From Carboxydothermus islandicus (GTDB taxonomy: Bacteria > Bacillota > Z-2901 > Carboxydothermales > Carboxydothermaceae): DNA of 64,000 nucleotides. Made by a program: the position numbers and the translations under genes. Below the pieces are notes generated by a model. That model saw only the letters and a list, made by a program, of their open reading frames with translations, was not told the DNA's origin and searched no databases. Positions 57,886 to 64,000 of the stretch are shown here, one piece after another. Where the stretch lies: the NCBI RefSeq assembly GCF_001950325.1, contig NZ_BDJL01000030.1:51133-115132 (forward strand), written 5' to 3'. The number at the start of each line of letters is the position of its first letter. Positions within the stretch are counted from its first letter, which is position 1.

Positions 57886-59262
57886 CTATAAAAATACATC
57901 TTTTTCGCCCTTTAAAATGTACTCAATAGCCCGCCCTATGTTTTCAGAGTTTGATAAGCGCTTTACCACCTGCAACAAATATCCAATACCTTTTTTATAT
58001 AGTTCAGGATGCTTGTCTTTTATTTCATAAAGATATTCCGCAAAAGAGAAAAGAGCATTGGGGGTACAAAAATCTTTAATCTGCCCCCGATCAGCTAATC
58101 CCATAAACGTTTTCCCGGTTCTTCGCTTGCGATAACAGGCGGTACAAAAACTGGGAAGAAAGCCTTTCTCAATTAATACCTCAACAATTTCTGCTAAAGA
58201 GCGATGATCGGAAAGTAAAAATTGTTGTCTTTCTTCGTCTCCTCTTTTCCCCCGGTATTCTCCCGGACCGGTTCTGGATGCAGCACTCATTTGGGAAACA
58301 CCAAGTTCTACTAATTCATCCCGTAAATGCTGCGGTTCCCGGGTAGATAGAATTATTCCGGTATAAGGCAGCATTATTCTAAGTATAGCCACTATCTTTT
58401 TAAACTTGTGATCACTTATCTTAAAGTCATTAGAAAGTACCGAATTCGATGCAGGCTTTAAACGCGGAACCGAAACTGTATGAGGTCCAATTCCAAATTT
58501 TTTCTTTAAATAATCAGCATGAGCAATAACCCCAAGTAATTCAAAAAGCGGATCTCCAAGCCCAAATAACGCTCCAATTCCTATATCATCAATTCCAGCT
58601 TCGATCGCCCGCTCAACAGCGGTAAGCCTCCAGTGAAAGTTTGTTTTCGGGCCATCCAGATGGACTTTGCGGTAAATTTCCCGATTATAGCTTTCCTGAA
58701 ACAGCTGGTACGTCCCAATATTTAGTTTTTTTAATCGTTCATATCCCTTTAAAGTGAGAGGAGCTATATTTACATTTATTCGCCGAATATCTACCTCGGA
58801 ATAGATGGCAGGAATTATTTCCTCTAAATAAGATAAGGTTTTATCTTCCGGTTCTTCCCCCATAACTAACAGGATGCGCGTATGTCCCATCTCCCGGATA
58901 GCTTTAGCCTCCTCCACCGCCTCTTCTAAACTCAAGCGCACCCGTGATAAATCCTTATTTTCCCGACGAAAGCTGCAGTAACTGCAGTTATTGATGCAAA
59001 TATTGCTTAAATAAAGGGGAGCAAATAAAACAATTCTTTTACCGTATATCTCTTCTTTTACCTTCCTGGCCTGCCAAAATAAAATTTGATCTAACTCCTC
59101 AGTATCAGTGGCAAAAGCTATGCCTGCTTCAAGCAGGCTAAGGCGCTCCCCCTTTTGCAATTTCTGGATTATTTGGAAAAGCTCCTCCTTTGGATTCCGG
59201 TTAATTTTTTTTACAATTTCATAAGTCCTTTGCACTATCGTAGCAATTTCCTGAGTCATCAT
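57886..59262 (-). CDS. hydG: [FeFe]-hydrogenase H-cluster radical SAM maturase HydG
   Basis: HydG cleaves tyrosine to make the CO and CN ligands of the H-cluster. The 458-aa protein has the radical SAM motif CINNCSYC (Cys89/93/96, CX3CX2C) and the HydG-specific C-terminal CX2CX22C (Cys373, Cys376, Cys399) that binds the auxiliary five-iron cluster, which separates it from the related ThiH. The ATG at 59262 follows GAAGGGA. HydF is directly downstream; HydE, the third maturase, is not in the window. Confidence 0.95.
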   Translation of the reverse strand: MMTQEIATIVQRTYEIVKKINRNPKEELFQIIQKLQKGERLSLLEAGIAFATDTEELDQILFWQARKVKEEIYGKRIVLFAPLYLSNICINNCSYCSFRRENKDLSRVRLSLEEAVEEAKAIREMGHTRILLVMGEEPEDKTLSYLEEIIPAIYSEVDIRRINVNIAPLTLKGYERLKKLNIGTYQLFQESYNREIYRKVHLDGPKTNFHWRLTAVERAIEAGIDDIGIGALFGLGDPLFELLGVIAHADYLKKKFGIGPHTVSVPRLKPASNSVLSNDFKISDHKFKKIVAILRIMLPYTGIILSTREPQHLRDELVELGVSQMSAASRTGPGEYRGKRGDEERQQFLLSDHRSLAEIVEVLIEKGFLPSFCTACYRKRRTGKTFMGLADRGQIKDFCTPNALFSFAEYLYEIKDKHPELYKKGIGYLLQVVKRLSNSENIGRAIEYILKGEKDVFL

Positions 59263-59311
59263 TTAATCCCTTCTTTTTTTGATACTTTTTATTAATAATA
59301 ACTTTTTTTTA

Positions 59312-59344
59312 ACAAAAAAAAAAGAGCGCTGATTTGGCTCTTTT
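59312..59344 (-). terminator. Terminator of the 52-aa membrane-protein gene
   Basis: AAAAGAGC and GCTCTTTT form an 8-bp stem around a 9-nt loop and run into ten or more T on the minus strand. It lies 22 nt past the small gene's stop and about 50 nt before hydG. Confidence 0.75.
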
Positions 59345-59365
59345 AGGGTTAAATATTTCTAAAAA

Positions 59366-59524
59366 CTAATTATCTATTGCCGATAGAGTTTTACTCACCA
59401 AAACCATTTTTTTGTGATTTTTGGAACTTTTTAAAGCAAAATATAACCCGCCAATTCCAACAATTCCGTTTATAACCACAAGACAAAGCATTAGAAATAC
59501 AATTATATAAACAACCATCGTCAT
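59366..59524 (-). CDS. Small membrane protein of unknown function (52 aa)
   Basis: The frame encodes MTMVVYIIVFLMLCLVV and then INGIVGIGGLYFAL, one continuous hydrophobic helix (about residues 4-31), followed by a basic, cytoplasm-like tail with KSSKNHKK. I recognise no family. It is supported by a consensus promoter (59576-59604), an AGGCAGGTG ribosome site before the ATG, and its own terminator, so it looks like a self-contained small gene between deoC and hydG. The rest of the 59263-59682 gap holds only these signals and the deoC terminator. Confidence 0.6.
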   Translation of the reverse strand: MTMVVYIIVFLMLCLVVINGIVGIGGLYFALKSSKNHKKMVLVSKTLSAIDN

Positions 59525-59575
59525 GCACCTGCCTTTTGTTTAAATATCATTTTTCCAAAACTTTCTTCTACTTAT

Positions 59576-59604
59576 ATTGTAAATAAAGTTTGTTCTTGTG
59601 TCAA
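59576..59604 (-). promoter_or_regulatory. Sigma-A promoter of the 52-aa gene
   Basis: On the minus strand a perfect TTGACA (59599-59604), a 17-nt spacer and TACAAT (59576-59581, 5 of 6) predict initiation near 59569, about 45 nt before the ATG. It is the best sigma-A match I found in the window. Confidence 0.72.
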
Positions 59605-59650
59605 CTTTCACTTAAGATTTTTTACTTTAAAATTTTTCTGATACGACCTT

Positions 59651-59676
59651 AAAAAAAGCAGGGCAGTTAGCCCCGC
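59651..59676 (-). terminator. Terminator of the mtnA-deoC operon
   Basis: GCGGGGC pairs with GCCCTGC (one G-T pair) around a 5-nt loop, followed by seven T on the minus strand, 7 nt after the deoC stop codon. Confidence 0.85.
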
Positions 59677-59682
59677 GTTGTA

Positions 59683-60369
59683 TCAATAATCTTCGCCACT
59701 AATTAACCCCTGCATTATCAAGACTCCAGAACTGGTCCCCAGTCTCGTTGCCCCGGCTTCGATCATTTTAATGGCATCAGCTAATGACCTTATTCCTCCG
59801 GATGCTTTAACTTCTGCTTTTTCCCCAACAGTACGTTTCATTAAACGAACATCTTCAACGGTTGCCCCTCCGGTTCCAAACCCCGTTGAAGTTTTTACAA
59901 AATCTGCACCCGCCTCAACCGCCAGTTCACAAGCTTTAATTTTTTCTTCATCTGTTAGGTAACAGGTTTCGATAATAACCTTGACCACAACGTTGGGATT
60001 TTTTCCCTTTGCCGCACTTACTACCTCTTTTATGTCCGTTAAAACTTCATCGTACCTTCCCGCTTTTAAGGCACCAATATTAATTACCATATCTATCTCC
60101 GTTGCTCCATTATCAACGGCCCAGGAAGTTTCAAATGCCTTTACCGCAGTGCTGGTTGCCCCCAAGGGAAAGCCAATTACAGTACAAACTTTAATTTCAG
60201 TGTCTTTTAATATTTGGAAAGCAAACGGTACAAAAACAGGATTAACACAGACACTCTTAAAGTTAAACTGCTTGGCTTCTTGACATAACTTTTCAATATC
60301 GGTATAAGTTGCCGTTGCTTTTAATAGGGTATGGTCGATCCTTTGCGCAATGTCAGTAGGATTTACCAT
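59683..60369 (-). CDS. deoC: Deoxyribose-phosphate aldolase
   Basis: DeoC splits deoxyribose-5-phosphate into acetaldehyde and glyceraldehyde-3-phosphate. The 228-aa protein has [23 protein letters not shown], the catalytic Lys region [13 protein letters not shown] and Schiff-base [12 protein letters not shown], then [13 protein letters not shown]. It completes a deoxynucleoside degradation set with the phosphorylase and cytidine deaminase upstream. Its start overlaps the cdd stop (TAATG). Confidence 0.96.
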   Translation of the reverse strand: MVNPTDIAQRIDHTLLKATATYTDIEKLCQEAKQFNFKSVCVNPVFVPFAFQILKDTEIKVCTVIGFPLGATSTAVKAFETSWAVDNGATEIDMVINIGALKAGRYDEVLTDIKEVVSAAKGKNPNVVVKVIIETCYLTDEEKIKACELAVEAGADFVKTSTGFGTGGATVEDVRLMKRTVGEKAEVKASGGIRSLADAIKMIEAGATRLGTSSGVLIMQGLISGEDY

Positions 60370-60767
60370 TAATTTTCCTCCTTCTCTAAAGTAAAATAAT
60401 AAGGTAAAATTTGCTCTAAGGTAAATTCTTTTATGTCCCCTGCCAGATTGGCTAAGTAAATTGTTTCAATCTTAAATTCGGCCATGAACTGACGGCAAGC
60501 GCCGCAGGGCGAAATAGGTTCTGGGGTATCCCCTATTACCAGGATAGCTTTTAGCTTTTTTTCACCTTCACTTACCGCTTTTGTTATGGCTACTCTTTCC
60601 GCGCAAATTGTAAGTCCATACGAAGCATTTTCTATATTAGCCCCTTGATAAATTTTTCCCGTCTCTCCTAATACTGCGGCACCAACTTTAAACCCCGAAT
60701 AAGGAACATAAGCGTTTTCTCTGGCTTCTTTGGCTTTTTCATACAATATATTTTTTAAATCAGACAT
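60369..60767 (-). CDS. cdd: Cytidine deaminase
   Basis: Cdd deaminates cytidine and deoxycytidine. The 132-aa protein has the zinc motifs [12 protein letters not shown] (Cys ligand plus catalytic Glu) and [13 protein letters not shown]. It overlaps the phosphorylase gene upstream by 8 nt and deoC downstream by one nucleotide, so translation is likely coupled. Confidence 0.95.
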   Translation of the reverse strand: MSDLKNILYEKAKEARENAYVPYSGFKVGAAVLGETGKIYQGANIENASYGLTICAERVAITKAVSEGEKKLKAILVIGDTPEPISPCGACRQFMAEFKIETIYLANLAGDIKEFTLEQILPYYFTLEKEEN

Positions 60768-62088
60768 ATCTCTCTACTCCCTTAGACGTCACCACAGCTT
60801 TAATAAATGGAGCCTTTTGAGGTGGCCTACTATCAATTTTAAAAGCTGCAAATACAATTTTTTGCGCATCTTCCAAATTCTTTTCATCATTATAGTGAAG
60901 TTCGGCTAAGACATCTCCTTCCTGCACTTCATCTCCAACTTTTTTCCGTAAAACAACCCCAACACTGTGGTCTATTTTGTCTTCCTTCGTTGCCCTGCCA
61001 GCTCCCAAGTACATGGCCCCTAAACCAATCTTTAACGCATCAACCTCAATTACAAAACCATCATTTTCCGCTTTAATCTGATATACCTTTTGAGCTTTTG
61101 GTAAAAGCGCAGGATCATCAATCTGGTGCACATCGCCTCCCTGGCTTTTAACAAACTCTTTTAACTTGGCAAAAGCCTTACCCGATTGCAAAGCTTCTTT
61201 TAACATCTCCTTACCGGTTTCAAAAGTATCTGCCTTCCGGGCGAGATAAACCATATATCCCCCTAAGGTAAGACAAAGTTCTGTTAAATCCTCCGGTCCT
61301 TCACCCTTTAAGGTTGCTATTGCCTCCTTCACTTCCAGGCTATTACCCACGGCAAATCCCAAAGGTTCACCCATTTCTGATATAACTGCGACCGTTTCTC
61401 GCCCAACCCTCTCGCCGATCTTCACCATAGCCTGTGCCAACCGAATGCTTCCTTCTAAATCCTTCATAAAGGCACCGCTGCCGGTTTTCACATCTAAGAC
61501 TATGGCATCGGCGCCACCAGCAATTTTTTTGGACATGATGCTGGAAGCAATCAGCGGCAGACTATCCACCGTAGCCGTAACATCCCTTAAAGCGTACATT
61601 TTGCCATCGGCAGGAGCAAGTTTTGCCGTCTGCCCAATAACCGCTATACCTATATCATTAACCTGCTTTATAAACTCTTCCGGGGATAAAGCTACATTAA
61701 AACCGGCAATGGATTCTAATTTATCTAAAGTTCCACCGGTGTGCCCCAGGCCGCGTCCGGACATTTTGGCAACCGGAACGCCAACCGCAGCCACAAGCGG
61801 TGCTAAAACTAAAGTTGTTTTATCACCTACACCTCCGGTACTATGCTTGTCAACCTTTATCCCGGAAATTGCTGAAAGATCTACTTTATCCCCCGATTCC
61901 ACCATTGCCATGGTCAAATCAGCAACTTCTTCTTCGTCCATTCCTTGAAAATAAACTGCCATTAGGAAGGCTGCCATTTGGTAGTCAGGAATCTCACCCC
62001 GGGTAAAACCATGGACAAAAAAGTAAATTTCCTCTTTAGAAAGTTTTTCTCCGTTCCGTTTTTTCAAGATAATGTCGTACGCTCTCAT
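60760..62088 (-). CDS. pdp: Pyrimidine-nucleoside phosphorylase
   Basis: The enzyme cleaves uridine, thymidine and deoxyuridine with phosphate. The 442-aa protein has [20 protein letters not shown], the phosphate loop [17 protein letters not shown] (about residues 82-98), [17 protein letters not shown] and [10 protein letters not shown]. Both thymidine- and pyrimidine-nucleoside phosphorylases share these; the Firmicute setting favours Pdp. It lies between the aldolase and cdd. Confidence 0.95.
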   Translation of the reverse strand: MRAYDIILKKRNGEKLSKEEIYFFVHGFTRGEIPDYQMAAFLMAVYFQGMDEEEVADLTMAMVESGDKVDLSAISGIKVDKHSTGGVGDKTTLVLAPLVAAVGVPVAKMSGRGLGHTGGTLDKLESIAGFNVALSPEEFIKQVNDIGIAVIGQTAKLAPADGKMYALRDVTATVDSLPLIASSIMSKKIAGGADAIVLDVKTGSGAFMKDLEGSIRLAQAMVKIGERVGRETVAVISEMGEPLGFAVGNSLEVKEAIATLKGEGPEDLTELCLTLGGYMVYLARKADTFETGKEMLKEALQSGKAFAKLKEFVKSQGGDVHQIDDPALLPKAQKVYQIKAENDGFVIEVDALKIGLGAMYLGAGRATKEDKIDHSVGVVLRKKVGDEVQEGDVLAELHYNDEKNLEDAQKIVFAAFKIDSRPPQKAPFIKAVVTSKGVERYV

Positions 62089-62097
62089 TTTTTATCC

Positions 62098-62730
62098 CTA
62101 CCTTTGCCCGTATTTATTTAAATAAAAATCATGCATTACCTGAATTTCTTCCGGTTCCAATAGTACCGGATCACCAATAATTGTCGAAAGAAGAAAAACT
62201 TTTGCTCCTTTTTCCACTACCCGTACAACTCGCAAAGCTTCCTCCATATTCCTTCCTACTCCTACTACGCCATGATTGGCTAAAAGAACGGCAAATTTGT
62301 TTCCCAAAGCTATTACGGCGTTTCGAGCCAGCATTTCCGTCCCCGGCAGCGCATATTCAGCAACTTCTACATCTCCCCCAACAATCTGGGCTAAATCTTC
62401 AATCACCGCCGGCAACCGTTTGCGGGCTACAGCAAAGGCAGAAGCATACGGACTGTGGGTATGTACAATCGCCCGAATATCCCTTCTGGCCTTGTAAATT
62501 TCCAGGTGCAACTGATACTCCGATGAAGGCTTTAGCTTTCCCTGTTTGATACTCCCATCCAAGCCGACCTCAACTAAGTCCTCCAGGTTCATAGTCTTAT
62601 AATCCACACCGCTTGGGGTAATAAGAAAAGAAGTATCGCCAGTTCTAAGGCTTAAATTTCCCCAAGGAGAAACCACCAGACCTTCCAAAACCACCTCTCG
62701 GGCGGCAGCTAATAACTCTTCCCGGCTCAT
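62098..62730 (-). CDS. Class II aldolase/adducin-family protein
   Basis: This ~210-aa protein has the class II zinc aldolase marks: SPWGNLSLRTGD, TPSGVDY, AIVHTHSPYASAFAVAR with the HxH ligands (about residue 94), and LLANHGVVGVGRNMEEA. The ATG at 62730 follows GGAGG and lies next to the mtnA stop; the longer frame overlapping mtnA is unlikely. Adjacent mtnA suggests a sugar-phosphate such as 5-deoxyribulose-1-phosphate or methylthioribulose-1-phosphate as substrate; fuculose-phosphate aldolase is the default family name. Confidence 0.85.
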   Translation of the reverse strand: MSREELLAAAREVVLEGLVVSPWGNLSLRTGDTSFLITPSGVDYKTMNLEDLVEVGLDGSIKQGKLKPSSEYQLHLEIYKARRDIRAIVHTHSPYASAFAVARKRLPAVIEDLAQIVGGDVEVAEYALPGTEMLARNAVIALGNKFAVLLANHGVVGVGRNMEEALRVVRVVEKGAKVFLLSTIIGDPVLLEPEEIQVMHDFYLNKYGQR

Positions 62731-62731
62731 C

Positions 62732-63763
62732 TTAATTACCTCCAAAGAGTTTTTTAATATTTTCTCTATAGGGAGGACGAACAATTCCTCTATCGGTTAT
62801 TATTCCGGTAATATATTTTGCCGGAGTTACATCAAAAGCAGGGTTAAAAACTTTAACCTTAGAGGGCGCTATTAACCGGTCGCCAATTTTCCGAACTTCA
62901 TCGGGATTTCTTTCTTCAATGGGTATATCTTTTCCTGAATTTAAATTTAAATCAATAGTAGAATAAGGAGCAGCAACATAAAAAGGTATCCCATGTTCTT
63001 TAGCTAAAATCGCCAAAGAATATGTACCAATTTTATTGGCTACATCACCGTTTGCGGTAACCCGGTCTGCCCCAACAACAACTAAATCAACCAGCCCAAG
63101 GCTCATCACATAACCGGCCATGTTATCGCATATTAAAGTAACATCAATTCCATCTTCTAAGAGTTCAAAAGCAGTTAAACGCGCACCCTGCAGTAACGGC
63201 CGGGTTTCATCGGCAAAAACCCTCTTTAATTTTCCCGCTGCAAAAGCGGCCCTGACAACACCCAAGGCTGTCCCATATCCAGCAGTTGCTAGGGCACCGG
63301 CGTTACAGTGGGTTAAAATTGAGGCATTTTCAGGAACAACTTCTAAACCATAAGCCCCAATTTTTTTGTTAAGTTCAATATCTTCGTAAAATATACTCTT
63401 AGCTTCATTTAAAAGAGCCTTAGCTATTTCCTCGAAGTTCTGATTTTTTACTTCAAGGTATTTTTTCCACATCCGGTCTAAAGCCCAAAATAAATTAACA
63501 GCCGTTGGTCGGGTATTTTTTAGCGTCTCATAAACATTTCTTAGATAATTATCTAAATTCTGATCATTCCTAAAGCCCATAACCCCCAGAACCATACCGT
63601 AAGCTGCCGCAGCCCCGATGGCCGGTGCTCCGCGGACCTTCATCGAGACAATAGCTTCTGCCACCTCTTCATAAGTTTTAAGTTTAACATATGTAACTTC
63701 GATAGGTAATTTCGTTTGATCTAATAAAAATAAAGTATTATCTTTCCAATACATTGTATCCAT
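62732..63763 (-). CDS. mtnA: Methylthioribose-1-phosphate isomerase-family protein
   Basis: MtnA isomerises methylthioribose-1-phosphate to methylthioribulose-1-phosphate; relatives also act on 5-deoxyribose-1-phosphate. The 343-aa protein has VRGAPAIGAAAAYG, the catalytic Cys in LTHCNAGALATAGYGTALGV (about residue 155), VFADETRPLLQGARLTA and the Asp in ICDNMAGYVM. No other methionine-salvage gene is in the window. It heads the operon mtnA-aldolase-pdp-cdd-deoC. Confidence 0.94.
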   Translation of the reverse strand: MDTMYWKDNTLFLLDQTKLPIEVTYVKLKTYEEVAEAIVSMKVRGAPAIGAAAAYGMVLGVMGFRNDQNLDNYLRNVYETLKNTRPTAVNLFWALDRMWKKYLEVKNQNFEEIAKALLNEAKSIFYEDIELNKKIGAYGLEVVPENASILTHCNAGALATAGYGTALGVVRAAFAAGKLKRVFADETRPLLQGARLTAFELLEDGIDVTLICDNMAGYVMSLGLVDLVVVGADRVTANGDVANKIGTYSLAILAKEHGIPFYVAAPYSTIDLNLNSGKDIPIEERNPDEVRKIGDRLIAPSKVKVFNPAFDVTPAKYITGIITDRGIVRPPYRENIKKLFGGN

Positions 63764-63788
63764 TATACTCTCACCCCTTTCCTCTGTT

Positions 63789-63815
63789 ATTATAACACTT
63801 TTCCTATCTTCCCAA
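63789..63815 (-). promoter_or_regulatory. Candidate promoter of the mtnA operon
   Basis: On the minus strand TTGGGA (63810-63815), a 15-nt spacer and a perfect TATAAT (63789-63794) lie about 25 nt before the mtnA start codon. The spacer is shorter than ideal. Confidence 0.45.
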
Positions 63816-63825
63816 ACACCAATTT

Positions 63826-63878
63826 TAGGGACGGTTCTGATATTTGCGTCTATACGCCAAAAAAAAGAACCGTCCCTA
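63826..63878. repeat. REP-like hairpin element
   Basis: TAGGGACGGTTCT and AGAACCGTCCCTA are perfect 13-bp inverted arms, enclosing an inner GCGT/ACGC hairpin. Elements built on GGGACGGTTCT recur in many Firmicute genomes as I recall, and are thought to be mobilised by REP-associated Y1 transposases. Only one copy is in this window. Confidence 0.6.
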
Positions 63879-63890
63879 TTTTTGGCGGAT

Positions 63891-63926
63891 GAAAAAAGGG
63901 ATAGGCAAGTTGCCTATCCCTTTTAT
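63891..63926 (-). terminator. Terminator of the rRNA operon
   Basis: AAAAGGGATAGGCAA and TTGCCTATCCCTTTT form a near-perfect 15-bp stem separated by one base (in practice a 3-5 nt loop), 9 nt past the 3' end of the 5S gene, followed by a T run on the minus strand. Confidence 0.88.
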
Positions 63927-63934
63927 AGTTTTTT

Positions 63935-64000
63935 CCGGCAGCGACCTACTCTCCCGGGACCTAACGTCCCAGTACCATCGGCGCTGGAGGGCTTAACTGC
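63935..64000 (-). rRNA. rrf: 5S ribosomal RNA, 3' part (cut by the window edge)
   Basis: The reverse complement of 63935-64000 matches the 3' half of bacterial 5S rRNA, including the region that reads GGGAGAGTAGGTCGCTGCCGG at its end apart from local variation. About 66 of some 117 nt are present; the 5' half and presumably the 23S and 16S genes lie beyond the right edge. It is transcribed leftwards towards mtnA. Confidence 0.92.

Noticed and set aside
59263..59311. Sigma-54 or sigma-A promoter for hydG
   Set aside because: I found no GG-N10-GC element and no TTGACA-like box in the short gap between the upstream terminator and hydG; only AT-rich sequence. How hydG is transcribed remains open.
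61445..61948. 167-codon open frame antisense to the pyrimidine-nucleoside phosphorylase gene
   Set aside because: Shadow of a strongly conserved gene with no independent support.

Overview
The window looks like chromosome of a thermophilic, anaerobic, low-to-moderate GC Firmicute of the Peptococcia/Thermoanaerobacterales type. Supporting signs are strong AGGAGG-type ribosome sites, RemA, SigI/RsgI, a SpoIID-like protein, LL-diaminopimelate aminotransferase, a PyrR-attenuated pyr operon, a membrane-bound group 1 [NiFe] hydrogenase and [FeFe]-hydrogenase maturases. The combination fits Carboxydothermus (C. hydrogenoformans is my best guess); this is inference from gene content, not a database match. 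Almost every gene is on the minus strand; only rqcH, a DUF151 gene and one orphan are on the plus strand.

Layout, left to right. 1-4.9 kb: gmk (cut by the window edge), remA, yicC, two aminotransferases (the second is dapL) and dapF. 4.9-5.25 kb: an internally deleted TnpB-type insertion element. 5.4-7.2 kb: rqcH, converging on and overlapping pyrE. 7.1-17.3 kb: the complete de novo pyrimidine operon pyrR-pyrB-pyrC-carA-carB-pyrK-pyrDB-pyrF-pyrE, with PyrR-type attenuators before pyrR and before pyrB. 17.4-24.8 kb: DUF151, an RluD-type pseudouridine synthase, lspA, a DksA/TraR zinc-finger protein, a DUF5665 protein, a PFL/DUF711 protein, an ACT protein, secF, secD and an HD hydrolase. 24.8-33 kb: yajC, tgt, queA, a SpoIID-like protein, rsgI, sigI, DUF2905, queH and ruvB-ruvA-ruvC. 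33-39.9 kb: yebC, nadE, a LysR regulator, fakA/fakB-type genes, an orphan, an RsuA-type synthase and a lytic transglycosylase. 40-44.8 kb: a BMP-family nucleoside-type ABC transporter.

45-59.3 kb is the hydrogen-metabolism region and the most interesting part. A ten-gene unit encodes the [NiFe] hydrogenase small and large subunits, cytochrome b, protease and HypA-B-F-C-D-E. Upstream of it lie a -24/-12 (sigma-54) promoter, a terminator and three copies of a 17-bp palindrome. Next comes a sigma-54 activator whose sensor part is two ferredoxin clusters plus an [FeFe]-hydrogenase H-domain-like module, followed by the H-cluster maturases HydF and HydG. I read this as a regulatory circuit in which an [FeFe]-hydrogenase-derived sensor controls a [NiFe] hydrogenase through the palindromes.

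59.3-64 kb: a 52-aa membrane-protein gene that was not among the longer reading frames and has its own promoter and terminator; a nucleoside salvage operon (mtnA, class II aldolase, pyrimidine-nucleoside phosphorylase, cdd, deoC); a REP-like hairpin; an rRNA terminator; and the 3' part of a 5S rRNA gene, so an rRNA operon lies just beyond the right edge. I saw no CRISPR array, tRNA or prophage.
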